DNA of 64,000 nt from Belnapia mucosa (GTDB lineage Bacteria; Pseudomonadota; Alphaproteobacteria; Acetobacterales; Acetobacteraceae): NCBI RefSeq assembly GCF_016775475.1, contig NZ_JAEUXJ010000005.1:186001-250000 (forward strand), written 5' to 3'. Of this stretch, positions 16,077 to 25,647 are shown piece by piece. Under the pieces are notes generated by a model. That model was not told where the DNA came from and made no database searches. It was given only the letters and a program-made list of their open reading frames with translations. The stretch's first letter is position 1; each line of letters starts with the position of its first letter. Made by a program: the position numbers and the translations under genes.

Positions 16077-18623
16077 CTACCTCCCGCGGCCGAACAGGCC
16101 GCGCAACAGATCCCCGGCCGGACCGGGCAGCGCATCGCGCGCCTGGGCCGGGGCGGGGCGTTCGAAAGCCGGGCCGGGGGCGGGGCCCGGCTGGTTGCCG
16201 CGGGCGATGGCGAGCTGCGACTCGCAATCCGGCAGCGCCGGCCCACCGGCACCCAGCGCCCCGGCCAGGGATTGCAGCCCGCGATCCGGGCTGTTCTGCA
16301 AAGATAGGAAGGCACCCAGCCCGCCCGCCACCGCCGCCTCGGGCGAAACGCCGATGCGCGGCGAACGCATCGTGCCGGCGACATTCACCGGCGCCCGCAG
16401 CTCGATCCCGCCCAGGCGGAGATCGGGCAGCAGGCGGAAGGCCAGCGCCTCGGTCTTGAGGTTCAGCCCCCCCTCGCCGCCCATCCGGCCGAGCGCGCTG
16501 TCCAGCAGCAGGGTGCGGGACTGGGCCATGCCGTCCTCCGCCGCGAGGCGGAGGGCGAAGCAGCGCAGGGCCACATCCCGCCCGCCCTGGCCGGGCGGCA
16601 GCAGCATCTTCCGCAAGTCGCCCGGCAGCGCCTCGAGCAGGCTGCCCGAGAGGGTGCCGCGCACCAGCGACAGGCCGAGATGCCCATGCGCGCTGCCGGC
16701 CACCGCCCGCAGATCCTCGCCCCGGCCGCGCAGATCGGCATCGAGGCCGAGCAGGCCGGTCACCTGCGGCGGCCGGCCGAGCGCCGCCAGCAGCGGCGCG
16801 AGGTCGAGCCCCGGCGCCTGCGCCGCGACCTGCACGGTGGGCGGCGCGCTGGTGAGGTCGGCCGCGGCGCGCAGATTCAGCGGGCCGCCGGACAGGGTGG
16901 CGGTGAAGGGGTCGAGCCAGGCCTTGCCGTCCTGGATCACCAGCCGCAGCGCCACCTCCTTCGCCGTGACGCCGCCCGCGATCAGGCTCGCCACCGTCCA
17001 GCGCAGGTCGCTGTCGATGATCCGCATCGCCTCCAGCGGCAGCTTCACATCGGGGATCAGCCGCGCATCGCGGGCCGGCGGCGGGCCGGCCGGCGCCGTG
17101 GCGGCCGGGGCCGCAGGCGGCGGGCGCAGCGCATCGAGGTCGATCCGCTGCGAGGCGAGGCTGCCGGCGAAGCCCTGGCGCTGCCCGATCACATAGGTCA
17201 GCTCGCCCGCCGCATCGGCCGCCGAGGAGGTCAGCCGGAAGCCGCGCAGGAAGGCGCCGGCGGCGAAGCCGGGGCCGCGCTCGGCCACCCGCGCCTCCAC
17301 CGCCAGGTCCTTCACCGGCGGCAGCGGCGTGCGGGCCAGCGGCGCCAGGGCGGCGAGGTCCGGCACCCGCAGCGCCACCGCGAGATCGACCCCGGTGCCG
17401 GCGCGCGGATCGGCGATGGCACCCTTCGCACTCGCTTCCGCCGCGCCGAGGCCAAGCGTCAGGTCCACCGGCCAAGGCTGCGCCGGGGGGGCCAGCAACG
17501 CCGCGGGGGCGCCGACCGAACCAGCGAGGCGCAGCGGCATCCCCTCCAGTGCCGCCTCCGCCGAGAGGGCGAGCGGCGCATCCTGCCGCGGCAGGCTGGC
17601 CTCCAGCCGGCCGAGGCTGAGCCCCGGCAGCACCGCATCCAGCGGCGCCGCGCCGAGGGTGAGGCGCAGGTCGCTGACCGCCGGAATGCGCCCGCCGGAA
17701 TCGGCGAGGCGGGTGGTCAGGGCGAGGTCGCGCAGCGGCGGCAGCGGCGCATCGGGCAGCAGCGGCGCCAGCCGGGCCAGTTCCGGCACCTTGGCATCGA
17801 CCGCCAGCTGCCAGCCGGCGGCCTGGAGCGGCTGGGCAATGCTGCCCTCGGCCGCGATCGTGGCCCCCGCCGCCTCCAGCACCAGCCGCAGCGGCCAGGG
17901 CGCGCCGCCGCCGGTGAGCGCGGCGAGGGAGCCGGTCTCGCCGGCCAGGGTGAAGGGGGCGCCATCCAGCGCGAAGCGGCCGGAGAGGCGGAGCGCGCCG
18001 TCATCGCCGGTGGCGCGGGTCTCGAATTGCGCGATCTCCAGGCTGCGGGCAGCGCCGGTCTGGCCGTTGCGCCAGCCGATCCGGCCCTCGGTTAGCTCCA
18101 CCCGGTCGACCGCGATGCCGAGCCGGCTGCCGGCATCCCGGGCCGCGCTGGCCGGGGCGGCGGCATTGCCGGGGGCGGCGGGCGCCGGGGCGGGGCTGCC
18201 GGGCGGGGCGAAGGCCCAATTCGGCCGGCCCTCGGCATCCGTCTCCAGCAGGATGTCGGGCGCCTGCAGCGCCAGCCGCCGCACCTCCACCCGGCGGGAG
18301 AGCAGAGGCAGCAGGGCCAGCTCCACCTCCACCCGGCGGATGGTCGCCATCTGCGGCCGGCTGCCGCCCGGGGCATTGGCCAGCGCCACGTCCGAGAGCG
18401 TCAGGGTCGGGACCAGGGCGGGCTTCACCCCGATCGGCCCGCCGAGGGTGAGCGCCCGCCCGGTCGCCGCCTCCACCGCCGTCTGGATGCGCGGCTTCAG
18501 GCTGTCCGGGTCGAAGGCCAGCAGCAGCCAGGCGAGGCCCGCCGCCGGCAGCAGCACCAGCAGGGCGAGAGCAAGGAGGCCCCAGCGCAGCCAGCGGCGG
18601 GGGCGGCGGGGGGTATCGGGCAT
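16077..18623 (-). CDS. AsmA-family envelope protein
   Basis: An 848-residue AsmA-family protein anchored in the inner membrane by one N-terminal helix (residues about 14-36) with the bulk in the periplasm. Family landmarks are FDPDSLKPRIQTAVEAATGRAL right after the helix and a C-terminal region with DLRGRGEDLRAVAGSAHGHL and LRMGGIELRAPVNVAGTM-like strands. AsmA-like proteins are thought to form lipid-carrying grooves that help outer-membrane homeostasis. The start at 18623 has GAGGAGA 9 bases upstream. It sits between the pseudouridine synthase gene (21 bases upstream) and the ATP12-like gene (2 bases downstream). Confidence 0.85.
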   Translation of the reverse strand: MPDTPRRPRRWLRWGLLALALLVLLPAAGLAWLLLAFDPDSLKPRIQTAVEAATGRALTLGGPIGVKPALVPTLTLSDVALANAPGGSRPQMATIRRVEVELALLPLLSRRVEVRRLALQAPDILLETDAEGRPNWAFAPPGSPAPAPAAPGNAAAPASAARDAGSRLGIAVDRVELTEGRIGWRNGQTGAARSLEIAQFETRATGDDGALRLSGRFALDGAPFTLAGETGSLAALTGGGAPWPLRLVLEAAGATIAAEGSIAQPLQAAGWQLAVDAKVPELARLAPLLPDAPLPPLRDLALTTRLADSGGRIPAVSDLRLTLGAAPLDAVLPGLSLGRLEASLPRQDAPLALSAEAALEGMPLRLAGSVGAPAALLAPPAQPWPVDLTLGLGAAEASAKGAIADPRAGTGVDLAVALRVPDLAALAPLARTPLPPVKDLAVEARVAERGPGFAAGAFLRGFRLTSSAADAAGELTYVIGQRQGFAGSLASQRIDLDALRPPPAAPAATAPAGPPPARDARLIPDVKLPLEAMRIIDSDLRWTVASLIAGGVTAKEVALRLVIQDGKAWLDPFTATLSGGPLNLRAAADLTSAPPTVQVAAQAPGLDLAPLLAALGRPPQVTGLLGLDADLRGRGEDLRAVAGSAHGHLGLSLVRGTLSGSLLEALPGDLRKMLLPPGQGGRDVALRCFALRLAAEDGMAQSRTLLLDSALGRMGGEGGLNLKTEALAFRLLPDLRLGGIELRAPVNVAGTMRSPRIGVSPEAAVAGGLGAFLSLQNSPDRGLQSLAGALGAGGPALPDCESQLAIARGNQPGPAPGPAFERPAPAQARDALPGPAGDLLRGLFGRGR

Positions 18624-18643
18624 CGGCAGAGTCTCCTCGGGGC

Positions 18644-19633
18644 TCAACGCCGCGCGGGCGGCACCAGTCGCCTGGGCTTCGGCGCGCGGGGCGCCTCGAA
18701 GCCGAAAAAGGCGAAGGTGTCCTTCATATGGGGTGGCAGGTTCGCCGCTGCCTCCAGCACGCCGCCATCCGGATGCGGCAGGCGCAGCGCCCGGGCATGC
18801 AGGTGCAACTCGCCCGAGAGCCCATCGATATGCGCTGCCCCGCCGCCATACTTGCCATCGCCGAGGATCGGGGTGCCGAGCCCCTCGGCGCAATGCACGC
18901 GGAGCTGATGGGTGCGGCCGGTCAGCGGCCGCAGCTCCAGCCAGGCGGCGCGGCCGCGGGCGGCATCGACGGTGGTGAAATCGGTGATGGCGCGGCTGCC
19001 CTCATTCGGGTCGTCCAACGCCACCATCCGCTCGCCGCGCGGTCCCTCCTGCTTGGCGATGGCGATGTCGATGCGGCCATCCTCCAGGGCGGGCTGCGGC
19101 ACCACCACGGCCCAATAGGTCTTCTCGACGCCGCGGCCGCGGAATTCCCGCGCCAGGAAGGCCGCCGCCGCCGGCGTGCGGGCCAGCAGCAGCACGCCGG
19201 AGGTGTCGCGGTCCAGTCGATGCACCAGGCGCGGCCGGTCCTCGGAGCCGAAGCGGAGCGCATCCAGCATCCCGTCCAGGTGCCGGGTGATCCCCGGCCC
19301 GCCCTGCACCGGCAGACCATGCGGCTTGTCGAGCACGATCACGCTCTCGTCCCGGTGCAACACCAGGCGTTGCAGCATCTCGGCATCTTCGGGCGAGACC
19401 GGGCGCTCGTCCGGTGCCGGCGGCGGGCCGTCCGGCAGGGGCGGGATGCGCACCTCCTGCCCGGCGGCGAGGCGGGTCTTCGCCTCGGCCCGGCGGCCGT
19501 CGATGCGGATCTGGCCGGTGCGCAGCATTTTCTGCAACGCGCCCTGGGTGAGCTGGGGGAAGTGGCGGCGAAACCAGCGGTCGAGGCGCGTATCCGCCTC
19601 CGCCTCGGCCACGATCCGGGTCTGGATGGTCAT
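18644..19633 (-). CDS. RluA-family rRNA pseudouridine synthase
   Basis: A 329-residue pseudouridine synthase of the RluC/RluD group, which isomerises uridines in 23S rRNA. It has an N-terminal S4 RNA-binding domain (residues ~14-65) and the RluA catalytic motif HRLDRDTSG with catalytic Asp at D141. LTGRTHQLRVH near residue 235 is the second family motif. The start MTIQTRIVAEAEADTRLDRWF matches family N termini; no strong ribosome site is visible. It heads the minus-strand run that continues into asmA. It is divergent from rlpA. Which uridines it targets is not clear. Confidence 0.9.
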   Translation of the reverse strand: MTIQTRIVAEAEADTRLDRWFRRHFPQLTQGALQKMLRTGQIRIDGRRAEAKTRLAAGQEVRIPPLPDGPPPAPDERPVSPEDAEMLQRLVLHRDESVIVLDKPHGLPVQGGPGITRHLDGMLDALRFGSEDRPRLVHRLDRDTSGVLLLARTPAAAAFLAREFRGRGVEKTYWAVVVPQPALEDGRIDIAIAKQEGPRGERMVALDDPNEGSRAITDFTTVDAARGRAAWLELRPLTGRTHQLRVHCAEGLGTPILGDGKYGGGAAHIDGLSGELHLHARALRLPHPDGGVLEAAANLPPHMKDTFAFFGFEAPRAPKPRRLVPPARR

Positions 19634-19707
19634 GCGCGGGCACTTAGCACGGCCGGGGCGGGGCGGGCGAACCCGGCGGCGGTGAACTCTCGGCGCGCCC
19701 GGGCGTA

Positions 19708-20175
19708 ATGTATGCCATGACACGGATAGCAGCGATGGCCGCGGGGGCGGCCCTCTTGGTCCTTGGTGCCGGAACCCCGGACCTTCTCCCTTCTGCCCAG
19801 GCCGCCGAGCGCGGTCATCACGCAACCCAGCAGCAGCGCGCCGCGCAGGCGCGGCCGCAGCGCGGCACTGCCAGCTACTACGCACCGCGCTTCAATGGCC
19901 GGCGCATGGCCAATGGCGCGCGCTTCAACCCGCGCTCCAACGCCGCGGCGCACCGCACCCTGCCGCTTGGCACCACCGCGCGGGTGACCAACCTGGAGAA
20001 TGGCCGCACGGCCGAGGTGAAGGTGGAGGATCGCGGTCCCTATTCCCGCGGCCGCATCATCGATCTCAGCCCGAAGGTCGCGGAACAGCTGGAGATGAAG
20101 GAACAGGGCACCGCGCCCGTGGTGGTGCAGCCGGTGCAGGTGCCCGACCGCAACGAGCGGGTGGCCCAGCGCTAA
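19708..20175 (+). CDS. rlpA: RlpA-like septal-ring lytic transglycosylase
   Basis: A 155-residue exported protein with a double-psi beta-barrel. After a signal peptide (cleavage probably near SAQA, residue ~32) come GTASYYAPRFNGRRMANG, HRTLPLGTTARVTNL and VEDRGPYSRGRIIDLS, the full RlpA signature including the catalytic Asp in EDRGPY. In Pseudomonas RlpA cleaves stem-less glycan at the septum. There is no SPOR domain, and no lipobox Cys is evident, so it is a short form. ATGs at 19708 and 19717 are both possible. Its stop overlaps the rarA stop by 4 bases. Confidence 0.85.
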   Translation: MYAMTRIAAMAAGAALLVLGAGTPDLLPSAQAAERGHHATQQQRAAQARPQRGTASYYAPRFNGRRMANGARFNPRSNAAAHRTLPLGTTARVTNLENGRTAEVKVEDRGPYSRGRIIDLSPKVAEQLEMKEQGTAPVVVQPVQVPDRNERVAQR

Positions 20176-21530
20176 CCCTTCTTCCGCCTCTCCTCCCGCA
20201 GCGCCGCCCAGCGTTCCAGCCGCTCGCCGATCGCAGCCTCCGCGCCGCGATCGGTCGGGCGGTAGAAGGCGCGGCGGCGCAGGCCGTCGGGGAAGTAGTC
20301 CTGGCCTGAGAAGCCCTCGGCCTCGTCATGGTCGTAGGCATAGTCGCGGCCGTAGCCGAGATTCTTCATCAGCCGCGTCGGCGCGTTGAGGATGTGCTTC
20401 GGCGGCATCAGGCTGCCGGTCTCGCGCGCCGCGCGCTGCGCCTCGCCCCAGGCGACATAGACGGCATTCGACTTGGGCGCGGTGCCGAGATGGACGACGA
20501 GCTGGGCCAGTGCCAGCTCCCCCTCCGGCGAGCCGAGCCGTTCATAGGTTTCCCAGGCGGCGATCGCCAGCGGCAGGGCGCGGGGATCGGCCATGCCGAC
20601 ATCCTCGGCGGCGAAGCGCGTGAGGCGGCGGGCGATGTAGCGCGGATCCTCGCCGCCCTGGATCATCCGCGCGAACCAATACAGCGCCGCATCCGGGTCC
20701 GAGCCGCGCAGCGACTTATGCAGCGCCGAGATGAGATTGTAGTGCTCCTCCCGGTCCTTGTCGTACAGCGCCGCGCGGCGCGCCAGCAGGTCGCCAAGTG
20801 CCGCTGAATCGAGCGGCGCCTGATCCGCCGGCAGGGCCAGCAATTGCTCCGCGAGGTTCAGCAGGTAGCGCCCGTCGCCATCCGCCATGGCGCGCAGGCT
20901 GGCCTGCGCCGCGGGGTCGAGCGGCAGGCCGCGTCCCGCCTCCGCCGCCGCCCGGTCCAGCAGCAGGTCGAGCGCCGCATCATCCAGCCGCCGCAGCACC
21001 AGCACCTGGCAGCGCGAGAGCAGGGCGCCATTCAGCGCGAAGCTCGGATTCTCGGTGGTGGCGCCGACCAGGGTGACGGTGCCGTCCTCCACCACCGGCA
21101 GGAAGCCGTCCTGCTGCGCCCGGTTGAAGCGGTGGATCTCGTCGACGAAGAGCAGCGTCCCCTGCCCCGCGCGGCGCCGCTGCCGCGCCTCGTCGAAGGC
21201 GCGCTTGAGGTCGGCGACGCCGGAGAAGACGGCCGAGAGCTGGACGAAGACCAGCCCGGCGCGTTCCGCCAGCAGCCGGGCGATGGTGGTCTTGCCCACC
21301 CCCGGCGGCCCCCAGAGGATCAGCGAGGCCAGCGCGCCACGCGCCAGCATGCGGGTCAGCGCCCCCTCCGGCCCGACCAGGTGGTCCTGGCCCACCACTT
21401 CCTCCAGCACGCGTGGGCGCAGCCGGTCGGCGAGCGGACGGGGGCCGGCGGGCTGCTCGGCCGCGGGCGGGGGCGGGGCCGCCTCGCCGAAGAGATCGGC
21501 GGGCGGTTCGTTGTGTCGGCGTGGGGCCAT
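20172..21530 (-). CDS. rarA: Replication-associated recombination protein RarA (MgsA)
   Basis: A 452-residue AAA+ ATPase related to clamp loaders that acts at stalled replication forks. Walker A GPPGVGKTT lies at about residue 57, Walker B LLFVDEIHRFN at about 110, and sensor 1 VGATTENPSF follows. The C-terminal MgsA region has DREEHYNLISALHKSLRGSDPDAALYW. The start at 21530 (MAPRRHNEPPADLFG) resembles family N termini. It is divergent from a Bug receptor gene only 37 bases away. Confidence 0.95.
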   Translation of the reverse strand: MAPRRHNEPPADLFGEAAPPPPAAEQPAGPRPLADRLRPRVLEEVVGQDHLVGPEGALTRMLARGALASLILWGPPGVGKTTIARLLAERAGLVFVQLSAVFSGVADLKRAFDEARQRRRAGQGTLLFVDEIHRFNRAQQDGFLPVVEDGTVTLVGATTENPSFALNGALLSRCQVLVLRRLDDAALDLLLDRAAAEAGRGLPLDPAAQASLRAMADGDGRYLLNLAEQLLALPADQAPLDSAALGDLLARRAALYDKDREEHYNLISALHKSLRGSDPDAALYWFARMIQGGEDPRYIARRLTRFAAEDVGMADPRALPLAIAAWETYERLGSPEGELALAQLVVHLGTAPKSNAVYVAWGEAQRAARETGSLMPPKHILNAPTRLMKNLGYGRDYAYDHDEAEGFSGQDYFPDGLRRRAFYRPTDRGAEAAIGERLERWAALREERRKKG

Positions 21531-21567
21531 CACGGGCAGTATAGGCCGAGCCTGGAGAGGATGCGCG

Positions 21568-22530
21568 ATGCCTGCCCCGATCCCCCGCCGCGGCCTTTTG
21601 GCTTCCCTGCTCGCCACCCCGGCGCTGGCGCAGCCGGCTTGGCCGCAGCGGCCGATCCGGGTCGTCGTCGCTTGGCCAGCGGGGGGCAGCGTGGATGCGC
21701 CGATGCGCCTGCTCGCCGGGCCGATGCAGGCGGTGCTCGGCCAGCCAGTGGTGATCGAGAACCGGGCCGGCGCGGCGGGCTCGATCGGCGCCGCGGCGGT
21801 GGCCCAGGCGGCGCCGGATGGGCATACCCTGCTGGCCGATGCCTCCACCCAGGCGGTCAACCCGGCGCTGATGCATGGGCTACCCTTCGACTATGCCACG
21901 GCCTTCGCGCCGGTGACGCAGCTCACCCGCGGCCCCGGCCTGCTGGTGGTGCGGGCGGATGGACCGGCCAGCCTGGAGGCGCTGCTGGCGCGGCTGCGCG
22001 GCGCCGGGCCGCCGGCGCCCTATGCCTCCTCCGGCACCGGCACGGGGTCGCATTTCGCCGCGGTGACGCTGCTGCGCCAGGCGGGCGTCGCGGCGGTGCA
22101 TGTGCCCTATCGCGGCAGCCCGGCCCAGGTGCAGGCCGTGCTCACGGGCGAGGTGCTGTTCAGCTTCGTCAGCATCCCCGCCGCGGCCGGGCTGGTGCAG
22201 GATGGCCGGCTGCGGCCGCTGGCCGTCTCCGGCCCGCGCCGGCTGGCCGGCTTCCCGGCGGTGCCGACCGTCGCGGAACAGGGTTTCCCGGGCTTCGCCC
22301 CGACCGAATGGCAGGCGATCTTCGTCCCCGCCGGTACGCCGGAGCCGGTGATCGCCCGGCTGGCCGAGGCGGCGCATACCGGGCTGCGGGATCCGGCGGT
22401 GCAGGAGAGGCTGACCGGGCTCGGCCTGGAGGTGGTCGGCGAAGGCCCGGCGGCGCTCGCCGCCTTCCTGGCGGAGCAGCGGGTGAAGCTGGCGGCGCTG
22501 ATCGCCGCCGAGGGGATCAGGATCGACTGA
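21568..22530 (+). CDS. Bug-family (TctC-like) periplasmic solute receptor
   Basis: A 320-residue orphan Bug receptor: short signal peptide ([22 protein letters not shown]), then [44 protein letters not shown] and [25 protein letters not shown] lies 7 bases before the ATG. It is followed in the same direction by an SDR and an RraA-like aldolase gene (gaps of 76 and 44 bases), so it may import the acid that those enzymes handle. That link is inference from order only. Confidence 0.9.
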   Translation: MPAPIPRRGLLASLLATPALAQPAWPQRPIRVVVAWPAGGSVDAPMRLLAGPMQAVLGQPVVIENRAGAAGSIGAAAVAQAAPDGHTLLADASTQAVNPALMHGLPFDYATAFAPVTQLTRGPGLLVVRADGPASLEALLARLRGAGPPAPYASSGTGTGSHFAAVTLLRQAGVAAVHVPYRGSPAQVQAVLTGEVLFSFVSIPAAAGLVQDGRLRPLAVSGPRRLAGFPAVPTVAEQGFPGFAPTEWQAIFVPAGTPEPVIARLAEAAHTGLRDPAVQERLTGLGLEVVGEGPAALAAFLAEQRVKLAALIAAEGIRID

Positions 22531-22606
22531 GGCCCGATCCCGCCCTGTTGATGCATCGCCCCGGCCGCTGATTTCTTGGGCGCGGATGACGACAGGAGGA
22601 CCGGCG

Positions 22607-23305
22607 ATGGATGGGCGCGTGGCATTGGTGACAGGCGGGGCGCGCGGCATCGGCCGGGCGATCGCGGCACGGCTGGCCGGGGATGGCTGGCGGGTGGTGA
22701 TCGCCGACCGCGAGCCGGCCGAGGGGCTGCCCGGCCGCCTGGTCCAGGCCGATGTGGCCGAGGAAGCCGCGGTGCGCTCGCTGGTCGAGGGCATCGCCGC
22801 TCGGGAAGGCCGGCTCGATGCCCTGGTCTGCAACGCCGGCTTCATGATCCGCAAGCCGATCGCGGCGCTGAGCCTCGATGAATGGAACGCCGTGCTCGGC
22901 ACCAACCTGACCAGCGCCTTCCTGCTCGCCCGCGCCGCCGAACCGCTGCTGCGCGCGGCACGCGGCGCCATCCTCACCATCGCCTCCACCCGGGCGCATC
23001 AGTCGGAGCCGGATACCGAAAGCTACAGCGCCTCCAAGGGCGGGCTGCTGGCGCTGACCCATGCGCTGGCGATCAGCCTCGGGCCGGAGGTGCGGGTGAA
23101 CTGCATCAGCCCCGGCTGGATCGACACCCAGGGGGAGGCGCTGCGGCCCGAGGACCATGCCCAGCACCCCACCGGCCGGGTCGGGCGGCCGGAGGATGTG
23201 GCGGCGCTCGCCGCCTGGCTGCTCGGGCCGGAAAGCGGCTTCGTCACCGGCGCCGAATTCCTTACCGATGGCGGGATGACACGGAAGATGATCTATGCGG
23301 AATAG
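22607..23305 (+). CDS. SDR-family NAD(P)-dependent oxidoreductase
   Basis: A 232-residue classical short-chain dehydrogenase. The cofactor motif TGGARGIG is at residues 9-16, CNAG at 75-78, and the catalytic residues are S127, Y140 and K144 (YSASK). The acidic residue after the second strand (VIADRE) suggests NAD(H) preference. AGGAGG ends 7 bases before the ATG at 22607, favouring it over an upstream in-frame ATG at 22586. It is grouped with a Bug receptor and an RraA-like protein, so it probably oxidises a hydroxy acid or sugar-acid-like substrate; the substrate is unknown. Confidence 0.88.
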   Translation: MDGRVALVTGGARGIGRAIAARLAGDGWRVVIADREPAEGLPGRLVQADVAEEAAVRSLVEGIAAREGRLDALVCNAGFMIRKPIAALSLDEWNAVLGTNLTSAFLLARAAEPLLRAARGAILTIASTRAHQSEPDTESYSASKGGLLALTHALAISLGPEVRVNCISPGWIDTQGEALRPEDHAQHPTGRVGRPEDVAALAAWLLGPESGFVTGAEFLTDGGMTRKMIYAE

Positions 23306-23349
23306 GCGTCGGGGGCGAAGCTGCGGGCCACCATCCAGGGAGGCCCGCC

Positions 23350-24039
23350 ATGCTCGACAACCCGCCGCTGCTGACCATCCATCGTGGCCATAAGCGTCCC
23401 TCGCCCGCGCTGCTGGACCGCTTCCGCGGTGCCCAGACCTCGCATCTGGTCGATGCCATGGAAGGGCGCGGCGCGATGCATTGGCGGATCAAGCCGCTCG
23501 ATCCCGACAATGCCGCCTTTGTCGGCCCGGCGCTGACCGCCTTCACCTATCCGGCCGATATCCTCGGCGTCTATGGCGCGCTGGGCGAGGCGGAGCCGGG
23601 CGATGCGATCGTGGTCGCCAATGACGGCTATATGGGCGCCGCGGTGATCGGCGACCTGGTCGCCGGCATGATGAAGAACAAGGGCGTCGCCGCCTTCGTC
23701 AGCGAAGGCCCAGCGCGCGACAAGGCCGGGATTCTCGCCACCGGCCTGCCGCTTTTCGCCGGCGGCGTGGTGCCGACCTCGCCAGCGGCCAATGGGCCGG
23801 GCGTGACCGGCGCGCCGATCACCTGCGGCGGGCTGGCGGTGCGCTCGGGCGATATCGTGGTGGGCGATGCGGATGGCGTGGTGGTGGTGCCGCTGGAGCG
23901 GGCCGAGGCGGTGCTGGCCGCCCTCGACGCCGTCCGCGCCGCCGAAGCCAAGGCCATCGCCGCGGTCGAGGGTGGCGCCATCGACAATGAGAAGCTGCGC
24001 CGCCTGATGCTTCAGGCCCGGATCATCGAGGCCGGCTGA
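23350..24039 (+). CDS. RraA-like aldolase/decarboxylase-family protein
   Basis: A 229-residue RraA-fold protein. Relatives are 4-hydroxy-4-methyl-2-oxoglutarate/oxaloacetate aldolases (HMG aldolases) and the RNase E inhibitor RraA; many are misnamed dimethylmenaquinone methyltransferases. The metal and substrate site is seen as GDAIVVANDGYMGAAVIGDL followed by R123-D124 (EGPARDK), the pair needed for aldolase activity, so a catalytic role is more likely than RNase E control. GGGAGG ends 6 bases before the ATG. The last 17 bases overlap the convergent methyltransferase gene. Confidence 0.85.
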   Translation: MLDNPPLLTIHRGHKRPSPALLDRFRGAQTSHLVDAMEGRGAMHWRIKPLDPDNAAFVGPALTAFTYPADILGVYGALGEAEPGDAIVVANDGYMGAAVIGDLVAGMMKNKGVAAFVSEGPARDKAGILATGLPLFAGGVVPTSPAANGPGVTGAPITCGGLAVRSGDIVVGDADGVVVVPLERAEAVLAALDAVRAAEAKAIAAVEGGAIDNEKLRRLMLQARIIEAG

Positions 24040-25231
24040 GGACGAAGAGGGCGCCGGCGACGGGCACGCCCCGCTCGGTCCGCAGCGCCGCCTCGCGCCG
24101 GGCGACCGGGGCGAGGCCGGCTTCGGCCGCCAGCGCCGCCACATGCGCCGGGTCGTGGCGGTAGCGCATCGCCTCGCCCAGGGCGAAGGGCGCCCCCTCC
24201 CCAGCCTCGACCGAGAAGAGGGCGAGGCCGCCCGGGGCGAGGGCGCCGGCGATGGCGCGGAGCGCCGGCCCGAGATCGCCGAGATAGTTCAGCACATCGG
24301 CGGCGGCGATCAGCTCGAAGCCAGCCGGCCGGCCGGGCAGCCAGTCCAGCAGGTCGGCCTCGTGCAACGCGTCATAGAGGCCCCGGCGGCGTGCCTCCGC
24401 CAGCATCCGGGGCGAGAGGTCGAGCCCTTCCAGCCGCCGGGCGAAGGGCGCCAGCGCCGCGCCCGAGAGCCCGGTGCCGCAGCCGAGATCGAGCACCCGG
24501 AGGGCCCGGCGGGGCGGCGTGCCCGATTCCTCCAGCAGCCGCGCCAGCAGGGCGGGCGTGGCATAGGCGAGGCGCCCGGTCAGCTCCGCCTCGAAGCGGG
24601 GGGCGAATTGGTCGAAGAGGTCGCGCACATAGGCGGCCGGCGCCCGGTCCGGCGCCGGGCCATGGCCGAGCGCGGCCAACAGGAAGTGTGCCTGCCCCGC
24701 CAGCGCCGCATCCCCGCCGGCCCGGTCGAGCGCGGCTTCGGCCGCGGCGGCGGCGCCCTCCGCATCGCCCGATTCGCGCCGGGCATGGGCCAGGGCCAGC
24801 AGCGGCTCCGGCGCCGCCGGCTGCAGCCGGGCCGCCGCGTCCAGCGGGGCCAGCGCGGCGCCGGGGTCGCCGAGGGCGCAGAGCGCTTGGCCCAGATTGC
24901 GGAGCGTCACCGGATCCTCCGGCCGGCGGGCCAGCGCCGCCCGCAGCGCCGCCACGGCCTCCGGCAGGCGCCCGGCCTCGGCCAGGGCGGCGCCGCGATT
25001 GGCGAGGAAGGCCGGCACCTCCGGCCCCGCCGCCAGGGCCCGTTCGGTATGGCGCAGCGCCCCGGCCACATCCCCCCGCTGCCGGGCCAGGACGCCGAGC
25101 AGGTTATGCGCATTCGGCTCGCCTGGGCTGTGGCGCAGCACCTGGCGATAGAGACGTTCGGCACCGGCGAGGTCGCCCCGGGCATGGCGGGCGGCGCCGT
25201 CCTGGAGCAGCGCGACGGGATCGGGGGGCAT
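24023..25231 (-). CDS. TPR protein fused to SAM-dependent methyltransferase
   Basis: A 402-residue two-part protein. Residues ~1-185 are tetratricopeptide repeats (NLLGVLARQRGDVAGALRH, LRNLGQALCALGDPGAALAPL). Residues ~200-402 are a class I methyltransferase with SAM motif I VLDLGCGTGLSG at 246-257 and an acidic GLDLSPRML loop after it. The join contains YVRDLFDQFAPRFEAEL, typical of methyltransferases of this TPR-fused group. The acceptor is unknown. The frame is open further upstream, but MPPDPVALLQDGAARHARGD begins the first TPR cleanly, so 25231 is chosen. It is convergent with, and overlaps, the RraA-like gene. Confidence 0.8.
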   Translation of the reverse strand: MPPDPVALLQDGAARHARGDLAGAERLYRQVLRHSPGEPNAHNLLGVLARQRGDVAGALRHTERALAAGPEVPAFLANRGAALAEAGRLPEAVAALRAALARRPEDPVTLRNLGQALCALGDPGAALAPLDAAARLQPAAPEPLLALAHARRESGDAEGAAAAAEAALDRAGGDAALAGQAHFLLAALGHGPAPDRAPAAYVRDLFDQFAPRFEAELTGRLAYATPALLARLLEESGTPPRRALRVLDLGCGTGLSGAALAPFARRLEGLDLSPRMLAEARRRGLYDALHEADLLDWLPGRPAGFELIAAADVLNYLGDLGPALRAIAGALAPGGLALFSVEAGEGAPFALGEAMRYRHDPAHVAALAAEAGLAPVARREAALRTERGVPVAGALFVLSRPR

Positions 25232-25466
25232 GGCGCCAATCTGGCGGGGCGGCTCGGCTGCCGCAATGTCACCCGCGCGCCACAGTCGAACGGCCAATGC
25301 GCCGATCACAATCCAGTGCTTGCGAAAAGGTAACCACACCCATAGGTTGAACCCGACCGGGCCGAGCATCCCGGGCCGGAACCCCCGCCCGATGTCCACC
25401 AAGCCACACTCCGCCGACACCTCACATCAGGCGGAACCCAGCGGTGCCTTGAACTCTTGTTCATCG

Positions 25467-25640
25467 ATGCAGACCGCGATGACGACCACCCTTCCTCGCC
25501 CCCCTGCCTCCGCCCAGCTGGACGATGCGGCCCTGGATGCGCTGCTGCGCCGCTCGCTCTCGGCCGCCCATGACTGGGTGCTGAAGGCGCCGGTGCCGGA
25601 ACGGCTACTCCGCGTGCTGGACGGCCGGGCGCAGGGCTGA
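25467..25640 (+). CDS. Small NepR-like anti-sigma peptide (candidate)
   Basis: A 57-residue reading frame ending HDWVLKAPVPERLLRVLD. This matches the shape of NepR, the alphaproteobacterial anti-sigma factor of the general stress response: an (Y/H)D-x-V-V spacer directly before PVPxRFLxLL. A short helix with L-R pairs precedes it (DALLRRSLSAA). In NepR these two helices wrap the EcfG sigma factor, or the SigmaEcfG-like domain of PhyR. The gene faces an ECF sigma gene tail to tail, 7 bases apart. Starts at 25467, 25479 or 25392 are possible and none has a clear ribosome site, so the N terminus is uncertain. Confidence 0.5.
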   Translation: MQTAMTTTLPRPPASAQLDDAALDALLRRSLSAAHDWVLKAPVPERLLRVLDGRAQG

Positions 25641-25647
25641 ACGGGGT

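Noticed and set aside
25433..25458. A GGAAC motif upstream of the NepR-like gene as an EcfG-type promoter
   Set aside because: No CGTT-like -10 element lies 16-17 bases downstream; the nearest TGTT is 20 bases away.
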